Shown here: positions 27,430 to 40,880 of the stretch, piece after piece
Layout of the letters: every line of letters begins with the position of its first letter
Position numbering within the stretch: the stretch's first letter is position 1
NCBI GenBank assembly: GCA_024195265.1
Contig: JAJLRJ010000005.1
Span: 31,209,252-31,273,251 of the forward strand
DNA length: 64,000 nt
Direction: 5' to 3'
DNA from: Dendrophyllia cribrosa
Lineage: Eukaryota; Cnidaria; Anthozoa; Scleractinia; Dendrophylliidae
The notes under the pieces: generated by a model
Database searches by the model: none
What the model was told of the DNA's origin: nothing
What the model saw: the letters and a program-made list of their open reading frames with translations, nothing else
Program-made: the position numbers and the translations under genes

Positions 27430-28068
27430 CTATTGTCTGGGAGGTGCTTATTCCTATTTATATTACATCATTTGTAAAAACAGTTTGAGGGCTCTGTTTT
27501 TATGCCACGTCAGTACCGCTTCACTGAGTCATCTGTTAACTTTTGCAGGTTACGTTTCTACCAAGCTTAAACACTATTTGTTGCAAATAAACTATTCGAA
27601 AGTGGAGTCTTTGAGACAGTTATTAATATTAGCATTCAACGGCAAAGTTTCACAGCTGTTCTAATAAATAGCTTTGATCTTTGCGAAGTGCTAGTTATGG
27701 GTCGTTATTTTCAAGGGATCGATATTTCCAAGAGTAGCTAACAACCGTCAAATTGAATCGAAATGTTTGGGGGTCGTTACTTTGGGAACTTAATAATATC
27801 GGCTTATTTATTACACTGTATGAAACCTACTCAGTCAAAGAAATAAAGCCCTTCAATATATAATAATTGTTTTATTATTCCTCGGAGAAAAGCAGGATAA
27901 CTTGTTCTACGAATAATAAAGAGATAACTCGCGTGAATTAAGGCATGGCTCCTCGTGTAATATTAGGTTTTCATCATTTTTTCTAGCTTTATTCAGCGAC
28001 CCCTAATATTTGATCTTATAATCATGCACTAAGAAACAAAACCATTTTTGGATGATACCCTGTGTCTG

Positions 28069-28463
28069 TTGGGGTCACATGACCAGCCACGCCCTAAATT
28101 ATGCAAAATTTGGAATTTTCAGATTACGGCATGAAAATTCAATTAAAGGCCCCCGTTTTTCCTTCCTTAGTCTTCCATTTACAGAGTAATACGTCAAATT
28201 AAACGGGGAATTTCGAAAACTGTTATTGTTGCATAATTATTCATTGTTTTCCTCTAGTTCCAGTCCCTCTCTAAAATTAAAACGTTATAGTTTACAGAAA
28301 ACAAATAACTTTGGAAAACCCCGATTAGATCCATAAACCCTGTGCTAGTGGTCATTGATAGAAAACAAATTAAGTAGAAAAATATTTTTCCAAAATCTCG
28401 TAAATTTGGATCGAAAAAAATTGCTAAAAATTGGGCGTGGCAAGTCACGTGACGTAGCAAGTC
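28069..28463. mobile_element. Possible MITE with CCACGCCC inverted ends
   Basis: GTCACATGACCAGCCACGCCC and GGGCGTGGCAAGTCACGTGAC lie in inverted orientation about 390 bp apart. The arms are diverged. Confidence 0.45.
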
Positions 28464-28701
28464 CATTCATGTAAGCGAATTTTTTTTTTTTTTTAACAAT
28501 TAAAAGCCTCTTAGAAAGTTTAAAGTCAATAAGTCAAATACGTTTTAAAATAAACCACCCCCCTTTAAATCGAACGAGACTCATTCCTTAATTCACCCGA
28601 GAAAGAAACTGTCAGGTGCAGCGTCGGCGAGGCAGTGATACATGGCCACCGTAAAAATATTTAAAAAGCTGAAGTTTCGAGCGATAGCCCTACAGCCCTG
28701 C

Positions 28702-28955
28702 GTAATAGACCATTTTACAGTTGTCTTCTTTGTCTTCTTAGTGTCCTGGCCTTTGAGTGGAAGCGAGGCTAAAGTTGATCTTGTTATGATACAGACCTTG
28801 GAGCTTTTCAGATGTAAATTTAGCTAGTTAGCATGAGAACAGCATTATTAACATATGAAAGGCAGAAAGGTTGTATCAAAGCAAAGTCACCTCCAGCCTC
28901 GCTTCTACTCAAAGGCAAGGTCGCCAAGCACACAACTGTAAAATGGACTATTGAC
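28702..28955. mobile_element. Palindromic MITE with ATAGACCATTTTACAGTTGT ends
   Basis: The left half from GTAATAGACCATTTTACAG is mirrored by CTGTAAAATGGACTATTGAC. The match continues through CCTTTGAGTGGAAGCGAGGCT and its complement, so most of the element can fold on itself. Confidence 0.8.
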
Positions 28956-29221
28956 CACTCGAAAAATACCATAATACTCTTTTATGTGCAGGCTCAGCCT
29001 TACCGGGGTGTAATTATTCAAGTCTCCTTTGTTAGAATGGCACAATGGAATTCAGAGTACATGTAGGAACGCTAGGACGTAGCATTGTGTGTTCGCATAC
29101 AAATGTGCGCCGTATGCAAATTACCACGAAGTTGAAGCATAGCACGTGCAGTTCGTGCTGAAAACAAAAGAAATCTGAAAAATTACACCCAAACCTGCAC
29201 TTTAAAGAGTATTATGGTATT

Positions 29222-29750
29222 TTTAAAGTGCCAACTATGATCAAAAATATACATTTTCTGTTCTCTTCATATTTTGAAAATATAAGTACTCGTTACTTAC
29301 GTTGCGAAGTTTCAAGTCAAAACTCGTACGGGAAGTGCCATTATTTTAACTTTACATTTCGAATTCGGCTTCAAAAATGACCGGGACCGAACCCTGAAAG
29401 TTTGATCGAGTTGGCCTAAAGATTTTGTGACGTCAATGACTCAACACGTGCCTTTTGGCTTTGTTGTCTGTGTCCTGGAGGGAACCGCGTTGAGTCATTG
29501 ACGTCACAAATCAAGTTACGTGTACTAGATCTCAAACCAGTAGAACGTGGGCTCGGATTTATGAACGGAGTAATGGCGGACGGATTTTACATAATTTTCG
29601 TGGGTTTTCGGCCAGCTATTTCTGGGCTGTATAAGAATATATCAATCTAATTTATAGCAATTCGCATTTGTCTAAGCCTATTAGATACATTTGCGTTAAA
29701 AAAAAAAACGGAAAAGAAATACAAAAATTTTCGTCGTAGTGGCACTTTAA
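29222..29750. mobile_element. MITE with TTTAAAGTGCC inverted ends
   Basis: TTTAAAGTGCC at 29222 and GGCACTTTAA ending at 29750 are inverted ends. Inside is the perfect 22-bp inverted repeat 29424-29445/29489-29510. Confidence 0.55.
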
Positions 29751-30059
29751 TAGTTTCTGGAGTGGGCAATTGTGCTGCAAAGGTCTTTTTTTAAGGGAGA
29801 GTCTGAGTGTACTAGCACTATCCCCTATGTCCTCTACAAACTGATTAAATAATAACTGCAAAGTTCAATGTTCATAATATTTATCAATTAAATTTGTGAC
29901 GAGGAAGCTTCCAAAACAAAATTAAACAAAGCTGGCCTTTCTTTCTTCTGCGAGAGAAGCTTGAATGGAAAGAAGCATTTTCTCGAAACACGCACCATAA
30001 TAATTGGTTCAGATAGATTTAGTTGTTTAGTTACCGTGTAAGACAAAAAACGCATTAGG

Positions 30060-30495
30060 GAGCATCGTTATTCTGCTGTCGGGAAACATCTTGCAACGCA
30101 ACATGGATTGCATGCAAAAGCACCGATTGATCAACCTTTTAAAGTAGTAAAGAAATGCAGAAGCAAGTTCGATTGCCTAATTTACGAAATGCTGTTTATA
30201 AAGGACATCAAGCCTTCTCTTAACACACAAAATGACTCGATTCGCGCAAAACTGTTTATTTGACACTTTTTTACTTTTTGATTAGAATTGTATAAGTAGT
30301 TTTATCTTTTACCTTCTTAAATATACCTTTCGGACCACCAAATATTTCTGTATTGTTTTACCTCATATATATTGATGTTTCAGTTTTACCTTTTTTGATT
30401 TGATAATGACGTGAAGTAGCGTCGAAACGTCGTCGGTTTTTTAAAGTTTTAAAATGTTTTTTCAAAATCTTCTAGCGTTTAATTTTATGATAAAA
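30060..30495 (+). mobile_element. Penelope-like element 3' end, copy A (GIY-YIG C-terminus plus 3' region)
   Basis: The frame 30060-30263 reads EHRYSAVGKHLATQHG...KCRSKFDCLIYEMLFIKDIKPSLN and then a stop. That is the C-terminal part of the GIY-YIG endonuclease region of Penelope-like retroelements. A 3' region with GACGTGAAGTAGCGTCGAAACGTCGTCGG follows. It is 5' truncated. Confidence 0.75.
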
Positions 30496-30499
30496 TTAT

Positions 30500-32670
30500 T
30501 TTAAACTCATTTTGTAGACTATTCTAAACCGAAAATGCAAATCGGAGGGTTTTTTTAAGCTTTGAACTGAATATAAAAAATTAGAAGGAAAAGTTAGCCG
30601 TATTTCAAGAATTTCTTAAAAATGCAATTTCGGCCGCCATCTTTGTTTAACACAATGGTTCGCCAAAATGACGGATGCATACAAAGTTCTCTAATATTTT
30701 TTCAGTAATATTCTCTCTCATAACTCGGTTATTAAGGATTTTCGGGCTTCAAAATTTTGCCAAGTCGTTTCATTTGACATACTCTGCAACATTTCATCTC
30801 AGGTGTTGTTCTCAAAGCCAGAAAAACGAACCGCTGCCTTAAGTACATGTAGATGCAAACGATCAATAGATATGCTGATTTTACTCATTGCCAGTCAGTA
30901 GTTAATGTGCAAAAATAGCATCGCGTGATCCGTCGTTGTTTCATATCCTATACAAATATTGGCTATCATTTCCCCTTGTCTGCCCACCACTTAAAATGGC
31001 CGGGCATAGTGGCCGCGAATTTTGCACATACTACTTTGTGGGTGCTATGTTTACGGAAGAAAAAGAATGCGATAAATTGGAAATGATTATTTTGACGCAA
31101 ACTATTATTTTAACTATGAAGATTTCATTAGCGACTGTATATTTTTTTCTCTCGAATATTTTGATGCGTTCGCACGCAAATTAGCTTTATTGTTGGAAAT
31201 GAAAATACTGACTTTCAGCTGTATCGTTTGAAAAAAGTTTTTATCTCTAACACTCTTGGACGTTTTTAAAAGTTATTGCTGAAAATGCGCTATGTTGTTT
31301 ATATTTCATCCAATCAGTATTAGTAATAGGCGGAGTTCATCTTTTTACATCAAACTTAAGAGTTTACAGTCTCTACTCAGTATACTTCTTTTGTGGCATT
31401 GTGTCGAGTTATTGATTAATGAAGATGAAACAGACCTTACGTTAAAATCCAGTAACTTAAAATAATTTTAAAATTTACATTTTAAAACTTAGCAAACATC
31501 TTCACACAGAAACTGCAAAAAAAAAAGCAGTGACTATAGTTATTCTCCGTGACAATAGTTAAATATTTTTTTTTTTATCTTTTCTTTGATTTTTGAGTAC
31601 GAACTATCACAATTGTCATGCAGTCCATTTAGCTTTTAAAATTTTAAAATTTTAATAGTGATTAAAAGCGTAGGCTCAACTTCCGTTGTATTCTTTATGC
31701 ACGTCGAGAATACTATTTTCTGCTTCAGATGAGGATCTTCTTGAAGACGGATCGGTCTAGCACTCCCGTTCCCTTTTACATTCAAGGTATTTAAGACTTG
31801 GCAGCAGATCGCTGACGAGAAGGTTTGAAATATTATGCGTGCTTTGATTTTTAATACATAGTACCAAACAACGAATGATTTAAAAAACGAGAGAAAAATT
31901 AATAATGTTTCAGTTAATTTAGTAACCCACTTTCTGCTATCATCCAACAACCAGGTAAATCCTCAGTAGCCAAAGACCGGGAAAAAATATCTTCTTAGCT
32001 ATATCGTACATTCAAATACTTTACAAAGAAAAAAGTTCCGGACTAGATTTATATAATTACTATTGAGATGTTGACTTAAAAACATTCTCAAAAAGAAGAA
32101 GACTGCTAATATATATGTTTCAACTTCCAATTTTGTTTACATCGGTCTGAGAAATCATACCAATTCTATTGAACATCAAAGTATTTAATTCTTAGAAAAG
32201 AGTGTTTTAATACTTATGTCAGTACTGGAATCAGTTTGCAGTTGCGAGCACAATAAAAGACCTATTCGCTGTAAAATCACTCGTATGAAAATATGGCAAG
32301 TAGCACACGAGATACATGTATAATGTTTGATGAAAAAAAAACGAACCGGAATCTGACATCAAAACAATTTAGTAAAATTTCAAATTTATAAAGCTGATTA
32401 AGTGTCAATTTCAGATACAGTTTACAAGCTAAACGTTTTTTCTGTTTGAATTTGAGAGATGTAGGTTTAAACCCTGAAAGCAGCAATCGAGTTTTAACAT
32501 TCCCGTATCTGATTTGTCTTTAATATATCCCCGTGGATTTGACACTGATTAATGATTCAATCAGTTGTCTTCAAACGGGTTTACGAATATTGTAACTAAT
32601 TGAGTCAAGAATAACAAAAGTATTTCAAACCATGCGTAAATTGGAAATTGTGTAAACACTTTTTTCCTAG
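30500..32670. other. Between the two Penelope copies, no gene seen
   Basis: AT-rich sequence with A/T homopolymers. Short frames only. Confidence 0.5.
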
Positions 32671-32671
32671 C

Positions 32672-33075
32672 AACATGGATTGCATTGAAAAGCACAGATT
32701 GACCATCTTTTTCAAGTACTAAAGAAATGCAGAAGCAAGTTCGATTGCCTAATTTATGAAATGCTGTTTATAAAGGACATCAAGCCTTCTCTTAACACAC
32801 AAAATGACTCGATTCGCGCAAAACTGTTTATTTTCCACTTTTTTACTTCTTTAATTAGGATTGTATAAGTAGTTTTATTTTTTACCTTTGTAATTACACC
32901 CATAGGACCACCAAGTATTTCTGTATTGTTTTACCTCATATATTCTTGTTTCAATTTTACCTGTTTTGACTTGATAATGACGTGAAGTAGCGTCGAAACG
33001 TCGTCGGTTTTTAAAGTTTTTAAAGTTTTAAAATGTTTTTTAAAAACCTTTTAGAGTTCAATTTTATGATAAAAT
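32672..33075 (+). mobile_element. Penelope-like element 3' end, copy B
   Basis: It matches copy A from GCAACATGGATTGCAT through the KCRSKFDCLIYEMLFIKDIKPSLN coding segment, its stop, the GTCGAAACGTCGTCGG motif and the tail ending near TTTTATGATAAAAT. It has the same orientation, about 2.6 kb downstream. Confidence 0.75.
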
Positions 33076-33079
33076 CGTT

Positions 33080-34140
33080 TTCCAAATCTCTCCTTTTACA
33101 TGCGCTAAAACTCTTTATATAAGGTATCTTTTTATAGACGAAAGCTTTGAACAAAGTATTTAGGGTAAGGCTCGCCAAATTAATTTATTTTTCGCGTGAC
33201 CCATATAACAAATGACCATTCAAAGACCTGGTGATAATATCCCTTCTCACTTCTTGTTTTAAACGCCCTAAGGTTGCAAAATCAAGTTAAAGAAAAAGCC
33301 AAGACAGAATTTTGACTATGACCACCCGACGGTAATGAAAGAAATTAAGATCTCTTGCTTATTGAACTTCTAAGAAGACTGTAACCGTTTAGCATGAGAT
33401 TTATGAGGTTGTTAAATTTAGAGGTTAGGCGATATTTTTTTAGTTTTGCGGGATAAGATTCCTTCAGTTATATTTCGTTTACAGTAAATCATCGGCATTT
33501 AAAATCTTTACGAAAACAAAAAAAGATGGAATCTAGTTCATACTGTAGCGCGAGTGTAGCAAATTGCTTTGTAGCAATGTTTATTGACATTTGGCCATGT
33601 TGCTCCCAAAAAAACGATTTAACGGTAAAAAAAATAGCCTTTTTTTAAAAAGTTCAGCAGTGAAAGAGTTAATACATGTATAGAGCTATAAGACCTATGT
33701 TGTGAATTATCCATTTTTGGATTTCCGTTTTCTTGGTCACAGAAAATCCATATGACCTGAGATCACAAATCCGTTTTCGGATTACTCCCAAAAAAGCGCA
33801 ACCTAAGACTCGTACCTTTTTAACATAGCAATTGATGACATTTCGTTTGCTTTGCTATGCCACAAGATGACGAGGTATAACCAAATGACTTCACAAATGT
33901 CGTAAAGTGTATTTCCTGACTACGCGCCCAAAATGTGTCTTCGGGAGTGAACGGGTTAAATTGTGTTTACCTATTTCACTGTTGAAACTAAACAAATCAA
34001 AATTCTAGTTTGCAAAACCCTGAAAAGCAAGAGTTTAAAGCTAACAGCATCACATGAAAGAACTGTTCAGTAAATTTTATTGGAATGGTCACACTTGAGG
34101 TCTTTTAACATGTTTAAGGTCTACAGCCTTAAAAGTTATG
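33080..34140. other. No gene seen
   Basis: AT-rich DNA. A pair of AGTGAAAGAGTTAA / GAGTGAACGGGTTAAA motifs near 33658 and 33945 hints at a diverged MITE. Confidence 0.4.
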
Positions 34141-34146
34141 CCAATA

Positions 34147-34176
34147 TAATAATAATAATAATAATAATAATAGTAA
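34147..34176. repeat. (ATA)n microsatellite beside a TTTATATAGCGC...GCGCTTTAC repeat
   Basis: About ten ATA units are followed by a short inverted motif (TATAGCGCGAAC...TGCGCTTTAC) typical of a dispersed repeat tail. Confidence 0.7.
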
Positions 34177-34557
34177 TATTTTACATTTATATAGCGCGAA
34201 CCTCTATATGAATATAATCAGTTGCGCTTTACATTTTTTTTTTTATGAGAATGAGATCGGACGTCAATATGCCAGTGAAATGATCATTTTCGTTCGTGTC
34301 TCTGGTTTTTTTTTCTATTCTATTTGTTTTATGTTCGGCTAAGAAAAACGTGACAAACCGAGAGATCTATGCACATGCACAAAATTGCATTGAATTTGTA
34401 GTTGCTGTTGTTCAACCATTCATTGCGTTTACATTTTGGTACATTTTTTGCCGTTCCCTGCAAAATAACAACTGATGTTAAATGATCTACGAATTCAGCT
34501 CCCGGACTATTCCGGCACATTAGACAAATTAAAAAGAGAAGAAAAGTTGCACAGTAG

Positions 34558-34778
34558 TTTGACCCCTTCCCTCCCATAGTCAATAGTAAAAACATATAGT
34601 GTAGTTCTAACTTTTGTGTCTGCGGATGAAATCCTATGGTGTGACCATTCAAATGAAACCTCTCCAGCATTACTTCTTCGTGGAACCATTTGTTTTTCAA
34701 CATTTTGCAAAATGAAATTTAGGTTTTTTTTCTTGAATTTTGATATATGGCACTCTTGCATGGGAGTTAAGGGTTAAG
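34558..34778. mobile_element. MITE related to the element at 43365-43555
   Basis: It contains GAAATCCTATGGTGTGACCA followed by TTCAAATGAAACCTCT. The reverse complement of this stretch occurs at about 43460-43496. The ends are CCCCTTCCCTCCCAT and ATGGGAGTTAAGGG, roughly inverted. Confidence 0.55.
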
Positions 34779-37700
34779 AGAGTTCATTTTTCAAGGGACA
34801 ATTTCTTCAGTGTTGCTGTCGTGTGGTTGTTTTAAGGTGTTTTGATACAGTTTTCTGGAGGTGATATCTACATTTTTCAATCGGCTTTGAAGCAGCGGTC
34901 TTGTCCAAGTCAGATCAGCGTAAAATTTTCACCACTAACTGGTTTTAAATTAAAGTTTGGCAAGATGTACTTTCTGGTAAAACCGATATTACCATGACGA
35001 TGATAAACAAGATACTTCGAAATCAGTAAAAGTGAAATTTTGCTCGTTTCAGATTTCGAATTGAAAATCCCACATAGACATCTTTAAATATGGTATATGG
35101 CATATGGTAAAAAAATTCGATTCTGTACGTTTGATTTCAAATAAATCGCAATAATGTTTCAAACCTTACTATTTGTATGCTGGTAATAAATTGATCGAGA
35201 GATTAACAATGGTTTTATGAAATTACTTCAAGATGATGTCTCAACGTATTTTGATGTTATGTTTGCTCATCATAAAAATTTTATTTTTCTTTCTCTTTTG
35301 CTATCTTGAGAACTTACCTTTTTACTTAACATCGCTCCATGTGACTTTAATCGCTTTTGCAAAAATCCGAGTAACGGCTCGGTGGATTTTTTTAAAACGT
35401 TCACCACGCATGCTTACCGATGTGAAAAATATTATCTCAGTCAGAGTTTCATTGACATTGATTCACTGGAAGGCCTTTAAATTTAAAGATGAAGACGACG
35501 CACGAACCGGCCGAAAAGTTTGCGTTACAAATTCACTTTTTTAAGTTATGCTCAGTATTTATTTTAAATCAATGCGCACTGACTTGGAGAAGACCGCTTA
35601 AAAGCCGATTGAAAAATGCAGGTATGGTCTTCGGAAAACTGTAAAATCAATCAATATTGCCATCTTGCCAAAAAATGGGCCGAGGGCCCTATGGGCCCGC
35701 TGAAGTTTTCACCCTTTTATTAACTGATTGCCAAGTTCAAGGTATCTCGCTGGGTTTTTGTCTTAGGTTCCAGTTCCTGCGGGCAGTGGAGAAACATTTG
35801 GTTGCCTGATGACCTTCGCCATGGCTATTAATAAAATTAGGGCACATGTCGCTTATTTTCACTCCTCTCCTAGTAAATCAGAGTTTGTTAGCAGATTTGT
35901 TTGTTGGAACACCCAGATGTGTACAGAAATTTTGTTAGATTGAAGGTCATCGTAATAATAATGTAACATTAGGGCGTTGATCATTATTTCATGCAACGTT
36001 TTCTTGTGACAGGAATATGTTTAAAATCCGGATTGACAAAAACTACTGTTCTTGTGTCAATACTGTTATAATCGCCCCTAGTTTTGTTCTTAATATGGAT
36101 GACATTTATTACATTTTAAGTTATGAGTTAGGATTTATCTTATAGTTTGAAGAGTAAAAGATCAAAAACGTGGGAGTCCTCTTCATGCTCTGTTCGTGAT
36201 GGCAAGAATCTATAACAGCCTGCTGATTATAAACCCCATGCCCCTAAACTAATACACGGTTCATTGCCTGCATATATGAGATGTGTTTCAGCAACAGATG
36301 ACTCTACTAGCAGGCCCTTTTGGAACTTTGTACATGTATCTGCGTTTGTAAGCTAAAGAAAGCCTGCTTGCAGGGAGGAAATTGAAAACCTGCAGCGGAA
36401 TCGAAGAAACTTACTTCGAAGTGCAAAAGCCAAAAACCAGAACATATGAACAGGTCATCTGTGCCGTATGTTTCGGACTCTCGCCTAAGAAGAGTTAGTT
36501 TAATGTTTGCATGGGACTGAAAAAAGAACTGTAAAAACCAACGAAGGGTCCGTAAAAACAATTATTTTCAGCAAATCGTTTAAACTTATATTAGCCTAAA
36601 ATTTAAGTTTTTTTTAGAATGCTGGGGTGTCTTTAAAAGCGAGGCATCCCGCGCAAAGCAGGAATTGAGTAAAAAAAAAACAAGAAATCTGCTTCTGAAT
36701 TGAATAAAAAAATCGTATAACAACAAAGCCGAATACAAACTGAAATGGGAACTTTTTGTTCAGCTTAATAAATAGTAAGATTTTTATCATCAATCAAATG
36801 GATTCTTGACGTTTCCACAGTTTCTAATCCAAAATCTAATTTCTTGCATTTTTACCATGAATAATAAACTACTCCCCCAACAGTGCTTTGATGAATTCGA
36901 TTAATGTGAAGGAACTACAACAATACGAAAAGTATTTTTTCTTCTCTACATGACTGCAATTTTATCTTCTTTTTCGTTGTCTCCCTCGATAATGGCGTTT
37001 AGTTAGTTGAGGACACTAACAAATTAATTAACTTAAGCGTCATAGTGTGGCAAACAAAAGAAAAGCAAATATAATTATTTTCCAAGCTTTGTGAGACATA
37101 CCACTTCCATGTAAATCATGATGGTTTTTCCTCTATCAAAGGCGTGTAAACTAAAATTAATAATATATTCTTCCCACTCTGATAATTTCAAAATAATGAT
37201 GGCGCCATTATTTCAGCTATGGAAGGTTATTACTCTTAGAAGAAAGACGCTTTATAACGGATTTAGGAAATTGCTTCCTGTGTATTGATAATATTAAATG
37301 CATACCTTAATCTCGTAACTGAATTTTTCTCAGATAATGATTCTAATAAAAGAGGTCACGCTAACAGAATAAAAAGCTTCTTTCCACGCAAAAAAGTGAA
37401 GCAGTACAAATCTAAGTTCAATATTGACAAATGCTTGATCTTCTTTTCTTAAAACAGGCATCTATATTTAGATTTGGACAATGCAACTAACGTCAACGGA
37501 TGCTAAGAATATGCGCATAATTAAACAATTTCTCAGAGAGTTTTGCACAAAAGAGAAACAGCTTTTAGAATATTTCACCTACATTCTCATTTGTGAAAGA
37601 GGAAATAAGGCACTGGGCGAATTAACTTCACCAACAGCGCAACAGACGAATGAAGTTTGAGTAACACTTAGTAATTTCTCGTCAATTCTCCTTTTTCTAA

Positions 37701-39585
37701 ACGCAGCGCGCCAAGATTAGAAACAATGCTTGGGAAATGAAAAGCGCATATTAAAAGATTGTACCCAATTTCCTGAGAGTACAACCTTATTGTTTGCAAA
37801 GAAAGTCAATTTCCTGAGGACTTGGTCAAAGATTGATGTTAAGTGGATGGCATATGTAGGAGGGTGTACATTAAAGTCGGTTTCACTCTTTGTCAATTTT
37901 AAAAACATGAATTGGACGACAAAGAATTTTTTGTCAACAAACTGACCACCAGTAGCACAGATACAAAATAAAAGTGCGCTGGTTCACGAAACAGCCACTC
38001 TTCTGTAAACCAGCTTTTTGCAACCTTTACAGATAAGTGTAGCTATCTTCTAGTGCAACATCGATTTTGATTTAAAGGTAAGACGTTTGTAATGTATGAT
38101 TCGCGGTAATATTTCCCAACGTTAACATAATATCTCCTTCGATGCAATCTCGAAATTTGAACACAGTGTCCCGAAGTTTTATGCTTTTTTCAGATCCCAG
38201 TCAAGTTCACCGAATCGGGTTTAGTTTGCAATAAACTCTTGGAATATAGATCTTTTCCTTTTTACGTCAGCATCTTCAATTTAACAGAAGTTTTCAAGCA
38301 GTACAAATGATGCTAATGGGAGAATTGCCTTACTTTTAGTGTGTTTTTCTGCCATGGTTAACTACAAAAGCGCGGTATGACTAATTCAAGAGCGCTATCC
38401 TGTAATTTTTTAAATACCATTTTAATATTTCTTTTCTTTGTTAAGAAGAATGACTTTTAGCTAAATTATAGCTAAATATAAAGATTTATAAAGAGGGTGA
38501 AGAGATATAAAGATTTATAAATCGGTTAAGCAGAGTTTGTGGTTTAAAGTCACGTGGCTGCTGAAATCGACTGCTATGCGAAAATGAGGCTATGTTTCTT
38601 CTTTTTCTTGCCATCTATGTTTTCCAACTTTTTCATCGTATTGTAGCCTGTCCGACTAAATTATTTAACTTTGTTCAACGTTTACGAAATTATACAAACG
38701 AAACAAAAAAGAGCAAAATTTAACCAAGATTTTCTGAGGATTCGGCTTGTTAGATGGCATATTAATAAAAAAAATTCTCCATTATATTTAGAAGTGTTAT
38801 CCAAGTAAAAACAAATCCAAAAGCCCTTAACTTCTTCTTACGTATTGACTAAGGTCGAGGTCAAGGTTTAAGCACTATACAATTACCACCTTTTACACCT
38901 TTCAAGTAAACTGACACCTCTCCTAAGCGGGCACTTGAATTTTGTACCTGCTATAAAGTTTATCAGCTTATAAGAAGGTACGCTGTATATACTAAAATAT
39001 ATCTCCTTTTCTGAATCGAAGAAGTAAAGTCTGTCTGATCATTTTGACTATTCCATGTCTGAAAGTTCAAAAGGGTTCAAGGGCACGGCAACGAGCCAAG
39101 GTCACGAAAGGCTTTTGAAATTCATGTTTGTGTTTCTTGTGACGATTTTATGAAGTTTAAAACTGAGGTGAAAATTCAACGAGCCGAAAGTATTAGGAAC
39201 AAACTCCGAAAAAGATAGCTCAAGCATGATTTCCAAGAATTTTTTAAGGGAGCTATCTACCTCCCGACAGTTAGTAGCTGTACTTTGTGAGATCCAAAAA
39301 TAACATTATCCACCTCTCAAAAACGTCAGGCGTACTTTTTGTTGGTTCGGAAAACGTTAGACTATAACCCGAAAATCTGAGGGCGGTATAAGCATCCCGA
39401 ACAACTAATCGCGTTCGAAGAACGCAATCCTAATTTCGTGCTGGTTGTCCTGTGGTTTATGTGCAGTAAAATTTGAGATCTTTGGTAGACGGTCTTCCAA
39501 ATGGCCGCCCCTATTGGTTTTTTTCAGGGGCTCATTTCCGCCGGAAATCCTTTGAACGCGTCTCCATAATCTGTGATTACTGCTA
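34779..39585. other. Long gene-free stretch
   Basis: 4.8 kb of AT-rich DNA with A/T homopolymers. Open frames are short and show no domain, signal peptide or splice support. I see no clear element boundaries. Confidence 0.5.
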
Positions 39586-39586
39586 G

Positions 39587-39617
<31 letters not shown>

Positions 39618-39624
39618 GTGAGAG

Positions 39625-39708
<84 letters not shown>
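39586..39708. repeat. (TA)n and (GATA)n microsatellites
   Basis: TA runs at 39586-39610 and 39628-39666, then about eleven GATA units to 39708. Confidence 0.9.
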
Positions 39709-40539
39709 GCTGAGCCTAACAACGGAACTGAACTGAGGTGAAAGGTCGGAAGCACAAGAATTAATATTGACTACCGGGCTATTTTTCAATTTTAGCAATT
39801 CTCAAAAACAGAATTACGCGACCGTCTGCCGGTACATTTAGACCGTACAAAAGTTCACAAAAACAACTTTTTCTCCGTCTAGAATAACTAGTACGACTAA
39901 TTTCCAAATAAAATACACCTGTTGCTTTTCAAAAATTGTCCAAAAAACTGATTTGAAAATCAAAATTGCAAAACATACACAAACATATTTGCATAAGGCC
40001 ACGCGAGTGAAGTTAGAACTATAAAATCCATGTCTTGTTTTGTTTACGTAAAATCGCTTTTCAACCTACGTAATGAATGAACAAACACATAAAAATGGAC
40101 AACACAATATTCTTTCGAAAAATTTTATTCAAATCTCCATAAGTTTGTTTAAAAACAAAACGCGAACCATTGCCGAGCGGTCTTCGATGAAAGAAATCAA
40201 AACGACTGAATTTGAGCACGTTTTATAAACAATTCTCCAAAACTAGCGAGAACACAAAGAAAAAGTCAATCACAGATTGATATTAACATAAATTCCCATC
40301 GAAAAATGTATTTTGTTTTACCTTCAAGTCCCTCTACTGCTTGGAAATTCTTTAAATCTCCACTTCTTCAGTTCTGAAACCCGAAGTGACAATGCTCCCA
40401 CATTGATAAAAACGTATGAAGTTCCTCGAAGCAAGATTTATCCCTGAAAGCTCTTCTTTTTCCACTATAGCGGCTTCTGAGTATCCCTTAATTAGTATCC
40501 CTGTCTTGAGTAGCAAACCGCGAAAAAATGCAGGAAAAT

Positions 40540-40880
40540 AACGACTTTAATTTAGACGGTTTTGCCGCTTAGTAAACACAGCAAAAGCGAAAGTGTTTTC
40601 CCAGCTGACGTGACATTCGGCCGTGTAACCGCGCGAATAAACATAGCCTCGCTTTGATTTCAAAATTGCTAAGATCCCGGATGTTGCGTCACGTCGAACG
40701 CGCATGTTTTGCGACGTCATACGCGCCCGCGAGCTAGTCCTGCCCAACGGCGGGCGGCGGCGGGCACACGATGCGCCCGCGAAACATTCCGCTAGCCATG
40801 ACCATGAAAAATGACTGGCATAGGTTCTATGAGTATGGGGCTCCGCAGCGGGCCTTCGGCCCGCGAAAGCTCCGCTATGA
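40540..40880. other. CpG-dense stretch with GC-rich hairpin
   Basis: CpG dinucleotides are dense here compared with the surrounding AT-rich DNA. GCGGGCC-TTC-GGCCCGC near 40849-40865 is a perfect hairpin. This could be an unmethylated promoter or a repeat. Both strands carry open frames, but neither is recognisable. Confidence 0.35.

Noticed and set aside
39405..39798. Open frames rich in Tyr-Ile and Leu-Ser repeats on the - strand
   Set aside because: They are translations of the TA and GATA microsatellites.
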